The translations under genes were made by a program, and so were the position numbers. DNA of 64,000 nt. Source: Thunnus maccoyii. Its lineage: Eukaryota > Chordata > Actinopteri > Scombriformes > Scombridae. Under the pieces are notes generated by a model that saw only the letters and a list, made by a program, of their open reading frames with translations, was not told the DNA's origin and searched no databases. Of the stretch, positions 39,139-51,280 are shown in pieces (within the stretch, counting starts at the first letter, position 1; the number at the start of each line of letters is the position of its first letter). The stretch covers positions 11,338,001 through 11,402,000 of the forward strand of contig NC_056555.1 in the NCBI RefSeq assembly GCF_910596095.1. The letters are read 5' to 3'.

Positions 39139-39399
39139 TTGGACGCAAATTCCTGGTGTGTCCAGTAGAAAACTTCTTAAAGAGAGATTTATCAAACTGA
39201 GCAAAACCAAACCTGAGAGCTGAATAGACAAGATGAAGGTTATCAAGGAACCAGCTGAAGTTGTATCATGAAATAGCACCGCCACATACTCCTCGCAAAA
39301 GATAATCACTTGTGCAGAACAGCGTGGCTTAATGGGGAGGCTTGTCACAGAGTACTGCATGTAAGGAGTGATGGTAGAGACATGTGCAGTTGGCTACAA

Positions 39400-41100
39400 T
39401 CACCATGTTGGAGCAGTGATAAAATAAGAATGTTGCCATTACTTCACCCATGACAAATTGAAGATAATATATACTTTCTATATGTCAGGGTGTACAATGG
39501 TGTACATTCAAGGTGGCGTGGGCATGAAGCAAAAGTGGATGATAGTGTTTTAAGGTTGTCATGCATGAAGCCTCCATCATGTCCTCTTTTTTTCTGTTGC
39601 CTGTGGTAATTGACCAGAAGCTATTTGTCCTTTAGGTGAAGTTCATATGTTACCTGACAGAGCTGCTGGTTACTGTGTATTTTGGGGTCTTATAAAGCAA
39701 TGTAGACCGTATGATTTTCTATTAATATTATATATACTATATAATAATTATAATAGTGTGCTACAATGGCAGCAGTAATTTCTTGCACTGTTTTTTCTTT
39801 TGTAGAGTTTGATTAAACATTGTTTTCTTTCAGCTGCACTCTGAACTGAATGTGACTATCCTACTGTCTACGTATACCATTAGCAATAATTACTACCCTA
39901 CTGTGATAGAAATGTTCAAACCTTTCCAGACATTTATGAGTAAAAGCCACCACAATTCAAAAGAGGTAATTGCTCCACACATATAGTTTTTTTTTTCTTT
40001 TCTCTTTATGTGAAAGAGGTCAGGGATAATTCATAACTCTCTCAAACCCTGACAAATGCAGAGAAACTTGTCCATGCCTTTATCTCCTCAGGACTGGACT
40101 ACTGCAATGCGCTCTTCACATGGATCCCTGGCAGGAGCATGTAGAAGCTCCACTATATTCAGAACAGTGCTGCCAGGATCCTGACGTGAATGCAAAAACA
40201 CGGACATGTGACATCAATTCTGTTTTCATTGCACTGGCTCCCTGTCTGCTTCAGGTGTGACTACAAAGTCCTGCTACTCACATACAAAATCCATCAATGT
40301 ACATGTGCCAAGTCATGTGCCCACTGTAGTTTATTCAATTTCATTTTGACTGCAAGAAGAGCAACTGTTTTCAACACTTGTGTGAAATGGCTCATTGTAT
40401 AAATGCTGTGACACGCCAAATGACTTTACAACTAATAAGGAGTGACAGACAAGTGTGTGTGTGCATGTTAATTGAGAAAGAGGGAGAGAAAGCCAGACAA
40501 AATGTCATCAACAAATATACAGTTAATTGTGTATTGCATGGATTCCAATATATTTTATATTAACTAGCATTTTCAATATGATCTTTTTGGTTTGACTGAC
40601 TGTTTTGAATCATTGATTGCCTGTCTGAGATGTTGTGAAGCTTAAATACATAATTACACAGACAGATACTGCTTTTCTCTGTTTGAGACACAAATGTTAA
40701 CCAGGACAATTCATCGCTAACATGATTGTGATTTATACTATTATAATTCACACATTTTGAACAAAACTCTAATTCCATTGCAGCTGCAATAAATGTTGCT
40801 CTCCGTGGTGCTGAAATAGTGGACTCAAACCACACAGAAAGTACACTAAGATGATCACAGTGACCTCAATGTCGTTGTGTTAAAATGTTTCAAATTATTT
40901 ACACTGTGCATGCTGTGCTGTGGATACTTGATATATGTATCTGTATATGTCTTACAATTGTAATTGCTCTTTTTTGCCATTAAAAATATTGTGTTCTTAT
41001 TCCAAAGATGTTGTGTCGACATCTAGTGGTATAAATAAAACATTGTACTACACTACCCAAGAATCCATGGCACTAGCTACGTCACTTCCTCTCTTCTTCC
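39400..41100. other. Intergenic stretch upstream of the receptor, with a LINE fragment
   Basis: No host exon recognised. It contains a decayed LINE fragment (listed) and AT-rich sequence. Around 41040-41560 the base composition becomes less AT-rich and leads into the presumed pnpla8 promoter. Confidence 0.55.
40040..40320 (+). mobile_element. Decayed LINE reverse-transcriptase fragment (L2/CR1-like)
   Basis: Conceptual + strand translation gives the LINE C-terminal phrases FISSGLDYCNALF, IQNSAARIL and SLHWLPVC..YKVLLLTYK. These are diagnostic of the end of the reverse-transcriptase ORF in L2/CR1-type LINEs. In-frame stops interrupt it (for example after the IPGRSM and RILT phrases) and no upstream or downstream parts are present, so it is a dead fragment of under 300 bp. 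Confidence 0.8.
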
Positions 41101-41772
41101 TGTTTAGTTTTTCCAACCAACACCAATAGCTGGATGTATTTTGCCAGCACCGCATTGAATGAAATCCTTCATAGACATATTGAACAGTCTGTGTTTTGTA
41201 AGGTAAGAGGATGACAATTTAAATGTTGAATTTGTTTAAAATTGGACGAACTGACTGTGTGCTCTCCATTCATTAGCTAACGCTAGGCTAGCAGCTACAA
41301 ATGGGGTTGTTACGCTTTTCAGTGGTGCTTTTGTCAGCCGTCTGCTAGCTCGCAAACAAGCACGGTCAAGTGGTGTTTATTCATTTAAATAAGCACATTA
41401 TCTAACCGAAACAGCTCCGTTGTCTTGAATACGGTTAAATGAGTTAAGCGGTTTAAGCCGTAAGCGAACTGTTAACGTTACAGCCAGTGCGAAGTCCAAC
41501 AAAACAGACAAATTACACCCAGAGATGAAAGACTGATAGAAACGGTGAGCATATGGAGTTTTCTTCTAGCGTTAACGTCGAGTTATTTAATTTCTGAGTG
41601 GGGTTTTGTCGGTCATTCGCAAACAAGGCAACGAAAACAAGCCATTCTGTGGTATTTAACATTTAACCTCTCCAGGTTATATATAACCTAAAGATCCCCC
41701 TCCACACTCTACTTTGAATCGTTTGTGTCTGATGTGTTTTTCTACGAAAAAAGTATCTATCTATAAGTAACT

Positions 41773-42215
41773 ATCTTGTTAAAATCCTCAAAATTACATC
41801 TGCTCCTTCTCCCTCATAAAAAAAATCCAGAATCTATGAATATACAATGTATGATGGACACACTCTGTCTCCTACTTCACTGTAATGTCCTGTAATGTCC
41901 ATTCTCAGTTTCTGCACTTGAGGCTTCAAGTTTCCACATCCCACTTGTGTAAGTTGAACACTGAATCGGGATTGGCTGCCAAACTATTTGTGAAGAAGTA
42001 AATTGTGTCATAAATCCTGCTCGTTGGTCCACCTTTTAAAACTGGATTTCTCAATGAGCACAGAGACACATCCACTTTCAGCAGATGAATGTGAAAACAG
42101 CTTTCTAGTGTCAAACTCTGAACATACATCATTCTGCACAGAGAAGCTCAAACATCCAACTGTAGGAACAAGAAGAAAACACACTTTTGAGTGGAGGAGG
42201 GACATTAAGTTCAGA
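41773..42215 (+). repeat. Unclassified interspersed repeat, copy B
   Basis: Aligns by eye with copies A (23605-24055) and C (42905-43905) in the same orientation. Shared phrases are GTTAAAATCCTCAAAAT, GGCTTCAAGTTTCCACAT, ATAAATCCTGCTCGT, TCAGCAGATGAATGTGAAAA and CAAACATCCAACTGTAGGAACAAGAAG-type sequence. Copies B and C resemble each other more than either resembles A. Confidence 0.75.
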
Positions 42216-42246
42216 AATCTCCCGCTGAGTGGTTCAACAGTGTGAT

Positions 42247-42738
42247 TCAGAGGTCCACTGCTCTTCGGAGCAGAGTCTTGCTCTCAATAACATCCGCCAG
42301 CCACTTCTCTCTGAACTTGCTCTTCCCCGCTGTGTGTACGAGCCTGTTTGACTCCACTATGAAGTGCACCTCTACGGGCAGACTCCGGGGTCTGACTTTG
42401 GATATGTCCACAACGAAATAGACGCTAGCCGTGCCCTGGATCGGTGCCCGTGGGGTCGGGGTGCTAAAGCGGGCCCGGTAGTGGTAGAGAGTATGATGCT
42501 CCTCCTCGGTCGTGTAGAGGGGGTCCAGACTATAAAGCCAGCAGGATTGCAGCTCCCAACTTTGAATATACTCCGCAATCTGCTTTTTCCCCACGTCGAC
42601 TGTAAAGTCTTTGCTTGTGACCCAATTCATATTATTCACATGATCGTCAGCGTGGCGGTGTCTGTCCAGCAGAGTTTTTACAAGTTGAGCTGACTCCGTT
42701 GTTAAATTCAGATTAGCTGAAGGTCGCTGCTCTTCCAT
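42247..42738 (-). CDS. Uncharacterised 163-aa ORF antisense within pnpla8 intron 1
   Basis: I do not recognise this protein. The ORF begins MEEQRPSANLNLTTESAQLV and ends LLRRAVDL, with a good Kozak context (GACAAGATGG). The frame stays open upstream to 42774, where CTCCCCCAG could be a splice acceptor, so an upstream exon is possible. Composition is that of a soluble globular protein: a helical N-terminus, a Trp/Tyr-rich middle (WELQSCWLYSLDPLY, LYHYRARF) and beta-like segments (ASVYFVVDISK, PVEVHFIVESNRLVH). A basic helical end follows. There are no membrane segments or signal peptide. Third-position GC is high and unlike the surrounding AT-rich intron, which argues for real selection. It lies between two direct copies of an interspersed repeat. 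It could be a small nested gene or a captured or retrocopied exon. I saw no poly(A) tail behind it. Confidence 0.55.
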   Translation of the reverse strand: MEEQRPSANLNLTTESAQLVKTLLDRHRHADDHVNNMNWVTSKDFTVDVGKKQIAEYIQSWELQSCWLYSLDPLYTTEEEHHTLYHYRARFSTPTPRAPIQGTASVYFVVDISKVRPRSLPVEVHFIVESNRLVHTAGKSKFREKWLADVIESKTLLRRAVDL

Positions 42739-42904
42739 CTTGTCGAAGTGATCGATCGGCAAACGCAACAACTGGGGGAGTGTAGGATTTAAGTTGTTAT
42801 TTTGTGAAAGCTGGCGTCAGCACCTGTTTTTGTTGCTTGAACAGTTTCCATGGCTACCTGGATGGGGAGGGTGTCAGAGGGTGCCTCCTGTAGGCCTACT
42901 TTTC

Positions 42905-43905
42905 ACTTGCAGTGTTACATGTGAAAGATCCCATGCAGACATGTCTTTACTATATATAAAATACTCTACTTGGAACAATAATGTATGTCTCATATGGGTT
43001 TCCCATAAAAAATGTATAATTTCCTCGTTAAAATCCTTAAAATGGCATCTACTCCTTCTCCCTCATTAAAAATCCCAGAATCTATGAATATGCAAACATA
43101 TTTCTTTTTTTAACTGCTGGACACAAGATGTCTCCTGCTTCACTGTAAAGTCCATTCTCTGTGTATGTGCACAGGAGGCTTTGAGTTACCACATCACACT
43201 GGTATAAGTTGCACAACGGACCAGAATTGGCTTTCAAACTAGTTGTGATGTCACAAATCCTGCTTGTAGGCCGACCCCTTGAAATCATTTATTTTCAGTG
43301 AGCACAGAGAAACTTCCCAATTTCAGCAGATGAATGTGAAAAAAGCCCTCCAGTGTTGAAGTCTGAACATTAGAGCCCAACCGATACTGGACTTTTTGGG
43401 CCGATGCTGATATCCGATACCGATATATCTGCCGATAATCTTATATACACAGAATATACATGTAAACACACATTTTTTGCAAATGTGCTTATAAAACACT
43501 TGTGACAAAGATATGTAATTAAGGCATGATATTTTACAGTTTAACAATAAACTTCATTGCATAAAATCAGTGCACTGAAACAGTAAACTTCACTGGGAAT
43601 TTAATAATAATAAATAATTATAAATAAAAAATACAGAACAAAAAAACATGTATATATTAAACTTGAATTAAGAAAAAGGATCAAATATACATAAAATGTT
43701 GTCTATTCAACTTTAAAAAATTAAAAAATACATATTGGAGCATATTGGACAATATATATACACCGATACCAATATATCTGTGATAGGCCAATATCAGCTG
43801 ATAATGTCGGCTGACCGATTTACCGGTCGGGCTCCACTGAACATACATGGTCAAACATCCAATTGTAGGAACAAGAAGAAAAACATATTTTGAGTGACTT
43901 TAAGT
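42905..43905 (+). repeat. Unclassified interspersed repeat, copy C, split by a MITE
   Basis: Same family as copies A and B. Similarity starts near GCAGACATGTCTTTA, runs to TCTGAACAT at 43370, then resumes after the inserted MITE with CTGAACATACATGG and ends near GGAACAAGAAGAAAAACAT. Its left part (ACATATAAAATACTC-type sequence) extends further than in copy B and matches copy A. Confidence 0.75.
43371..43836. mobile_element. hAT-type MITE inserted in repeat copy C, perfect 8-bp duplication
   Basis: The ends TAGAGCCCAACCGATA and, on the other strand, TGGAGCCCGACCGGTA are inverted repeats. The octamer CTGAACAT flanks both sides (43363-43370 and 43837-43844). Inside are repeated CCGATACCGATATAT phrases near both ends. 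It is 466 bp long with no coding capacity. Uninterrupted copies A and B show the empty target sequence, confirming the insertion. Confidence 0.9.
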
Positions 43906-44179
43906 CCCATGAAAAACTGTTGTATTTGTGCTGACTCTCCCTGCAGATGATTTATTTATGTTCTTTTTTCTTTTTTATTTCAGAAAACAGTGAAACAAGC
44001 AGAAAAAAATCCAACACTCTCCATTTCACTCCAAAATGGAATTTCTACTAAAGCTGATGTAGCTGGTGGCAGGTCGCCTGCCAGAATGCTGCATTATTTT
44101 ACACAGACATTAAGCGTCATCCATTTGCTTGATTAATTTAAAAGTTCTTCGCTGCTGTTCCCTGTGAGCCAGCAGACGC

Positions 44180-47100
44180 ATGTCGCGGATCAGGACCACA
44201 CTCGACAGTGTCACCAAGGCAGTAGGCAGCACGGACCTCATCTCCAAGTTCTCCCGCCTCAAGCCTGGCAGTGCCGCAGTCGACAGCACCCATGTGGAGA
44301 AAGTTCTGGTCAAAGCTGAGACGTTAACCTCAAACGGCACAGCTACTTCCCCGCCACCTGAAACCACCATGAAAGAAGAAGAAGAAGGTGAGAAGAACAC
44401 AGCAGAGGAAAAGGAGGACATGCAGCAAGAAAAACCTTTTGTTGCCACCAAGAAGTCCACATCCGGTTTAGCTTCAGCGGCTAATGTGTCTGCACCGATC
44501 TCTTCCTCGACTGTGGCGAAACAAACTATGCAGCTGTTTCACCCGGCAGGTCTTTCAACCAATATGGATGAGACTTACAAAAGTTTGGCGCAGCACATCA
44601 ACAGTTACTTTGGTACAAGCACCCACGGGGAAGAAGGCGACAACAGGCCACAGCAGCAAAGAGGAGCGGACGATCCTGTTTCTGAGGCCATCCTCAGCAC
44701 TGCCCCTCGGAAAACTGGGGACCACATTCCTATTCTGTCCCCAGTGGCAGAGGCTAAGAGTATTGAAGCACCCACTACCTCTCCCTCTCCTCCCCCTCCT
44801 TCTCCTCCTCCATCAGAAAAGCTCACTCCCCTGGAAGAAATGCCCTCTTCTGATACCCCTGCAACAGAAAATGCTGCTCCATCTGTCCCTGTGCCTACTA
44901 CTTCCCCTAAAAAAGGCTTCACCCACTATCTATCCTACCCTCGGCCCAGCGTTCAGGCATTTGTTGGCAACTACATCGCTCCTCTGGTCCCCAAATTCAG
45001 AAGTGATTCCAAAAGCATCGCACCAGAAAAGGAAAAGTCCTCAGCAGCTGCTGTGGAAGAGCCCACTGTGGAAAAGGCAGGAGAGAAGACGGATAGTGAA
45101 GTGGACAAAGCGGATAAAGCGGAAAAGGCAAAGCAACAACTGCTGGCTCAAAGAGAGAAGGTAGGATGCTCATTATGGCTCTAATGAACATTGAATGAAA
45201 AAGTAGACCTCTGTTAAATATGAGAAATAACAGAAATTAAGTGACCGTATGATTGTTAAACTATAAGAAAGGGGCAAACAGGTTAGGCAGAGATTGTTTG
45301 GACTGTGATTGAGCAAGAGGACATGCATTACATTAGAAACAAGGTTCCTTGTAACCAAGGCTGTGAAAAATTTGCAGGCCTTCAGAAGTTTTGGAATACC
45401 ATCATCTTCAGGTAGAAAAATGACAGAATATAATTGTTCAGATTTGCATTATTTTGTACATGCACCAAACGTTATCTGTATTTGTCATGCAGATAATCGC
45501 CAGGGTGAGTGTAGACAACAGGACCAGAGCCCTGGTGAAAGGCCTGCAGAGGGTCACTGACGTCAAGCTCCTCACCAGCCGAGTGGAGGAACTCAGCTAT
45601 CATCTCTTGGAGTTCCCCGAGACAAGAGTTGTGGCTGTCAAGGTTAGTGTGTGTGTTTCTGGCTGCATGATGTAGACCAAATATCCTATTTTAATTTTTT
45701 GTTTTATCAAAGGATTTTTGTGTGTAAGTTGAGATACTAATGCTTAAAGTATAATGTTACAAGCAGTTTTGCTTCTCTCTGTCTACTGTAAGAGAAAAGT
45801 ATTGCTCAAGCTCAGCTAATCCCAAAGTGTACACCTAAAAATGTGCTTTTGAAAAAGTCAATCTCTTTATTCTTTTTATAGCATTTTAGATTTATCAGAT
45901 AAACTGAAATCGTGAACAAAAATATAAACAATTAAGATTTGTAGATTTTGATTTGAGAAAATCTGTCAGTATCTGAGATTTTTTTTTTTTAACATACCCT
46001 GTTGTCAGTGTTGAATGAGTTGCATAGGTCCCTATGAGAGAGAGAGACTAGTGAGAGACCTGATTGTATGTCCCATATCAGGAGGTTCTGTGGAGTGCCC
46101 CAGGGAAAAATATTTTTCAAGTGCATATCAGTAGTCTGTATTTTATTGAGTGTGTATCTGTATGATTATGAATTGTTTTAGCTGGTCTCCCTGACTCTCT
46201 CCCGGATCTCTAGGAGAGCGTGCTGCCTTGTTTGTTGCGTTTGCGCCAGGCCAGAGACCTTCCTCTGCAGGCTGCTGTGAGAGAAGCACTGGCCGTGGTT
46301 GGCTACACAGAGCCAGTCAAAGGAAGGGGAATTCGGGTTCTGGCCATAGACGGAGGAGGGACAAGGTATAATTATTCAAAAATAAATCAACTTTGAATTG
46401 TCTGTGACATTTTTATATTTAAAAAATTCATAACATATTAATAACTAGCATTGCAGCCCAAACCGATGAGATCTTCTCTACATGTTAAGATGTCTTATTA
46501 AAATAAGCTGCATTTTTGTTAGTCTACTTTTATTAAGTATGTGACTGGTTTCAGAGGACTGCTGGCCCTGCAGACTCTCCATAAACTGCAGAACATGACT
46601 GGAAAACGGATCCACCAGCTCTTCGACTATATCTGTGGAGTCAGCACAGGTATATTGGGACCACTGTTTGTAGTTTGTTTTCCTTTCAGTCCTCCATAAT
46701 CCTGACCCTCACTGACCCCACTGGCAAATGTGTCCTCCTTTGCCCTGTGTTCACCGGCTTATCATGCTTGTTCCTGTGCTTTAGGTGCTATCCTGGCCTT
46801 CATGCTGGGGATTTTTCAGATCCCCCTAGAAGAGTGCGAGGAGATGTACAGGAAGTTGGGCTCGGATGTCTTCAAGCAAAATGTTATCGTTGGAACCGTC
46901 AAGATGGGCTGGAGCCATGCTTTCTATGACAGTGAAATCTGGGAAAACATTCTCAAGTTAGTCTGCAAGGCTTCATTTCCAATCCTTTTCTTCACCAATT
47001 CCTTTTTTTCCTCCTTGATTTCTTCCTGGCTTTATTGTTTGCTAATATTTAATGATACCTTTGTTCTAGTAGTAAATGCTAAAAGAGGGTATTCTGATCT

Positions 47101-47763
47101 ATCCTGTCTCAATTCTTTTTTTGTATTTTCTTTAGGGAACGCATGGGTGAGGGATGTATGATTGAAAGTGCCAGGGACCCACACTGCCCTAAAGTAAGTT
47201 AGATAGTTTATTCAGTTCTACACTGCTTGGATAAGTACTTAATTTGTTGATTTGAGTATGCCTATATATAGTTTATATAGTTTTTTATCACATTTATTTT
47301 TGTCCTTTGTCTGTCACAAAAACATTACTTTGCCAAAGGGCTGTAAACATTAAGAATACTTGGCTTTTTTAATATACTCTTTTTTGTCCACCAGGTGGCA
47401 GCAGTGAGCACAATTGTGAACAGGGGTTTGCCTCTGAAGGCCTATGTGTTTAGGAACTACAGACTCATGCCAGGAGTGAGATCCCACTACCTTGGAGACT
47501 GCAAACACAAAATGTGGGAGGCTATCAGGGCCTCATCTGCCGCCCCGGGCTACTTCCAGGAATTTGTCCTGGGAAAAGACCTCCATCAGGTGTGACATGG
47601 GATTGAGAGAACTGGGAGATGTCTTTACTAAATTTAGACCACTTCAGTTTGATGTAGTTATTTGAATTTAAATATTGAAGCTTTGATTAAAAAAAGGGAA
47701 ATATTAACACATAATGCAAACTACATCAAATTTGGTTTAAGAACAAAATGACACAGACTGTGG

Positions 47764-47811
<48 letters not shown>

Positions 47812-50800
47812 CATATAAGGGTGCATGTGTAGATTTGTTTCTAACCCGAAACTTTGAAGGCAGTCCTCTAATTGGTTCATCCTCCCTCCCGACTGTCAAG
47901 CATCTGAGGGATAGAGAGAAAGTGAACAGAATGAGATGGCGGTAGAGAATCCTTGGACCCGGTCTGTGCCCTTAAACATCATAGGCCTTGTCCTTTCACG
48001 ACTTGGCCTGCCTTCCTGGAGGAAAATGGGAAGAGCTTCTAAATTCCCCATGAAAGAGAGTATCAGATATGGCCCCTGTCTGTCAAACAACCACTCTCTA
48101 AATGTGTCCTTCAGGTGGTCCAAAAATGGAAAAATACATAACAGTGTTAGTACCACTCTAGTTGATGTTGTTGAAATAACCTAAATTTTAATTCTAAGTG
48201 GCATGCTCTGCAGCTTCACACCTCCCCTTTGCATTTTCATGCTGACTAATGATATAGTGCATTAGGTAATGGATGTTAGCCCTTTTTCTCTTAAGAGGGG
48301 AAAGCATAGGAGGAGAGAATAAAATATTAGAAATATTAGGTTCAAGAATGGTAGATTATGTTTATGACAAAGGTGCACTGATGGATAAAAGCATCTGAGA
48401 AATGACTACAATGTCAGGAGCATTCATACATTTTACTTTTTACCACCATGATCAGGTCCATATCACGGGGCACCTTTTGGTGGCTATTTAACAGAGTTGT
48501 TTTTATGAAGTTTGATTATTAGGCCAGATATCTTTAGATGGTTTTTATTGGCAGCAATTATGCTCAAGGCTTAGCTTAATTTTGATAACCTACTTAAGCA
48601 AAATTAGCCATGTCCCCCCTTCTAGCAAGTATTTCTCTCCCCTGCCATTTCCTAATGCCAGAGCCCTGGTAGACAGCCTTTTGTTTTGGTTGATAACAGA
48701 TTCTAATCCCTGATCCCAGTCGGCATATTTACTGATCTGAGCCTTGATTCTCTTAGGCATTAAAGATGAAAACAGATGCCTACAAATTGAGAAGCTTTTA
48801 CAGCTACTAATTTAGCAAAGCAACTAATGAGTGCAACCTCTGGCTCTCATAGCTATGTGATGTTTGCTAGTTTTTCTTCTCAGATGTGATAAGAGGACTA
48901 TTATCCTTTTGATTAGTAAACTAACTAACAAGATGATGCTGAGGACCTCTACTGTAGATCAGAATGGGATGTGAATTTGTATTTTTTTGGATATGACTTC
49001 TACTTCTATTGAGGGTGCTGTTTTAACTTTTTTTTCCATGTATAATATGATTTTGTGTGTTTGCGCAATTCTGTTCCCGCTCACATCTCTGCAGAAAGTG
49101 TCTGTTTTGAGTTGTTTCCCACGGACGTTGGGGTGACATCGGGGATGGAAAGATGAAGAGTGAATGAGTAGAGTGCGTGTTGTTCTCCACATTCCTCTTG
49201 GAGCTGCATAGCGTTTTCATCGTCAGTTTGAGTTACAGTTGCCACCCACCGGTCTCACTCCTACTCTAGTTTTCAGCACTAGCAGCGGTATTTCTCAGGA
49301 GAATTCTGCCATTGCAGGGGATCAAAAAATACATATATACACACACACATACACTGGAAAGAGATGCATTCACAGACACTGCGTAAAAGGTAGAGCAGAC
49401 CTATTTCTCACTGAACCACAGGTATTTATTATAGCAATTGTTATTACACCATAGCATGAAACAGTGTCTTTAACATCATTTTTTATATGTTGCGACATAG
49501 AGCATCAGTAACCCAAAGACAGATATGTATCTATCACCAGATAAACCCGTTATAGATGTCTCCTAGAGTGAAATATTGGGCAGCTACCTATACGGATATT
49601 ATAACTAGTCCTGGTTTTAGCAAAAAACATAAAAAAAGATTATCAAAAGTAATGTAACAAAGTAAATCTGGTACTTTTCTGTTCTATTAAGGTACTCTGA
49701 TGCACCCATATTTATTGGGTGTGTTTTTGGTTGTTGTTGACATATTGTTTCCTTAATCCCAGATGAAGGAGAGGATTTAAGCTTTTTGGCTATTTTTCTA
49801 CTGCCCACCCTCTATAGAGAAGTGAAAATGACCCTTACCCCTGATCTGCCAGAGAGGGTCGGACCTCTTGTGAGCCACACTCTCCATCTCTATTTATCCA
49901 AGCCAAAAGCACTTCAGTGGTTGGATAAGGTCCAGAATTGGGTTTGGGGAAAGACTGAGAAAGAGCAGAAGCACTAAACTGGTCCAGACATCCATTTAGC
50001 CTGATTGTCCTCTTTTCTCTCACTACTGTCAGCAACTCTTTCATAAATCCTGTTATAATTCAGTGAAAAATGAGAGTACAAGCCTAATGAAAGAGGAAGC
50101 AAATCATTTGTAATAAGCTTCTAAATGGAGTCATTCAAGATTAGAATACTGAAATCTGCTTTAGCAGCCAAGCTAAATTCATAGCTGCAGAAGTTAGACT
50201 CTTTATATTGTTAGATTTCAGAGCAATTTACCAAAAAATGACCTAGTCTAGCTGCAGGAAGCTGCTAAAAACACAGCTTTTCTTACTTGTTTACTTCTTA
50301 GTAAACAGGGATGGGTTCCAGCGCAGTGCATCTCTGGCTCAGGAGCTTCTTTTCATCTGGCCTAAAGCTGTGTAGCTCTGGGACAGCTTGTCCACTTCAC
50401 CTCTTTTGTCCCCTACAGGCTGTCACAAGAAATATATTAAAACAAGACATGCCGACAATTTAAATTTGATCAAGCTCTGACCTAGTTGCTGCCAATGGGT
50501 GGAGGAATGTATTCTTCAAAGTCTAGTTTATTTAATGCCAATAGTGTAGCCTTGTTTCTTAACAGTTGAGGTTTGTTCTCCTTCCGTTTATCATTTCCCC
50601 TACTGTTTCTCTTCTCTCCTTTAGGATGGAGGACTTCTGATAAACAACCCCACAGCATTGGCCATCCATGAGTGTAAGTGTCTGTGGCCCAACACCCCAC
50701 TGCAATGTGTGTTGTCTCTGGGCACCGGACGGTACGAGACAGCGGGCAAGAACAACACTACCTACACGAGCCTCAAGGCCAAGCTCACCAATGTCATCAG

Positions 50801-51280
50801 CAGTGCCACAGATACCGAGGGTATGACCCCCCAAAATATATTAATATATATTTAAAAACCACAGATTAGAGGTGTTAATGGAAAGGCGGGAATTTTTTCT
50901 TGTTCAGTGCAGTCTCTTGAATTGAAAACTTTAAGATAGAATAAAAAATTGGCTGTATCTAGCATCAGGCTCTGATATCTAAAAGCTCCCCCATCCCTGT
51001 TTCAGAGGTGCACACCATGCTGGATGCCCTCCTGCCCCCTGACACCTACTTCCGCTTCAACCCCTACATGAGCGAGGACATCCCATTGAACGAGAGCCGC
51101 GTGGAGAAGCTGAACTTCCTCAAGGGAGAGGGGGAACGCTACCTGGAACGCAACGAGGCCAAGCTGAGGAAGGCAGCGAGCGTACTGGGCCAAGAGAAGA
51201 GCACCATCCAGAAACTGGCCGAGTGGGCCAAACTCAAGGCTGACATGTATGAGGGTCTCCCCTTTGTCTCCAAGCTGTAA
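44180..51280 (+). CDS. pnpla8: Calcium-independent phospholipase A2 gamma (patatin-like phospholipase 8), 757 aa
   Basis: Membrane-associated patatin-type phospholipase of mitochondria and peroxisomes. It hydrolyses phospholipid fatty-acyl esters and shapes cardiolipin and eicosanoid pools. Coding exons: 44180-45160, 45493-45642, 46214-46365, 46555-46649, 46785-46956, 47136-47193, 47395-47589, 50625-50820 and 51006-51280. All are GT-AG and in phase, totalling 2274 bp. An in-frame TGA just upstream fixes the ATG. Residues 1-327 are a low-complexity, Glu/Lys/Pro-rich region encoded by one large exon. The patatin domain then shows the oxyanion motif GGGTRG at 424-429, the nucleophile Ser458 in GVSTG (456-460) and Asp602 in DGG. 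The protein ends in SKL, a type 1 peroxisomal signal also found in the human enzyme (782 aa). The 3.0-kb intron between 47589 and 50625 is the longest coding intron. Confidence 0.96.
47766..47812. repeat. (GT)n microsatellite
   Basis: Uninterrupted GT run followed by TATA, in the intron after pnpla8 exon 47395-47589. Confidence 0.9.

Larger units (their letters stand above)
41140..43981 (+). other. pnpla8: pnpla8 5' non-coding region and first intron
   Basis: Two plausible splice donors follow a moderately GC-rich stretch: TTTTGTAAG|GTAAGA near 41202 and AAACG|GTGAGC near 41546. Either could end a 5' UTR exon that joins the acceptor TTTTTATTTCAG at 43981. That acceptor precedes the exon containing the pnpla8 start codon. 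Which donor is used cannot be decided here. The intron carries two copies of an interspersed repeat, a nested MITE and an antisense ORF. Confidence 0.5.

Noticed and set aside
38783-39223. 146-codon + strand ORF opposite the receptor
   Set aside because: Antisense shadow of the GPCR exon.
39139-39360. 74 extra N-terminal residues on the receptor
   Set aside because: The frame is open, but receptors of this family start with a short glycosylated N-terminus like MDTSSNSSGK. The extension would add a hydrophobic stretch not seen in relatives.
44484-45164. 226-codon ORF in a second frame of pnpla8's large exon
   Set aside because: A leucine/proline/lysine-rich shadow frame produced by the low-complexity Pro/Glu/Lys coding region. 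No start context or family match.
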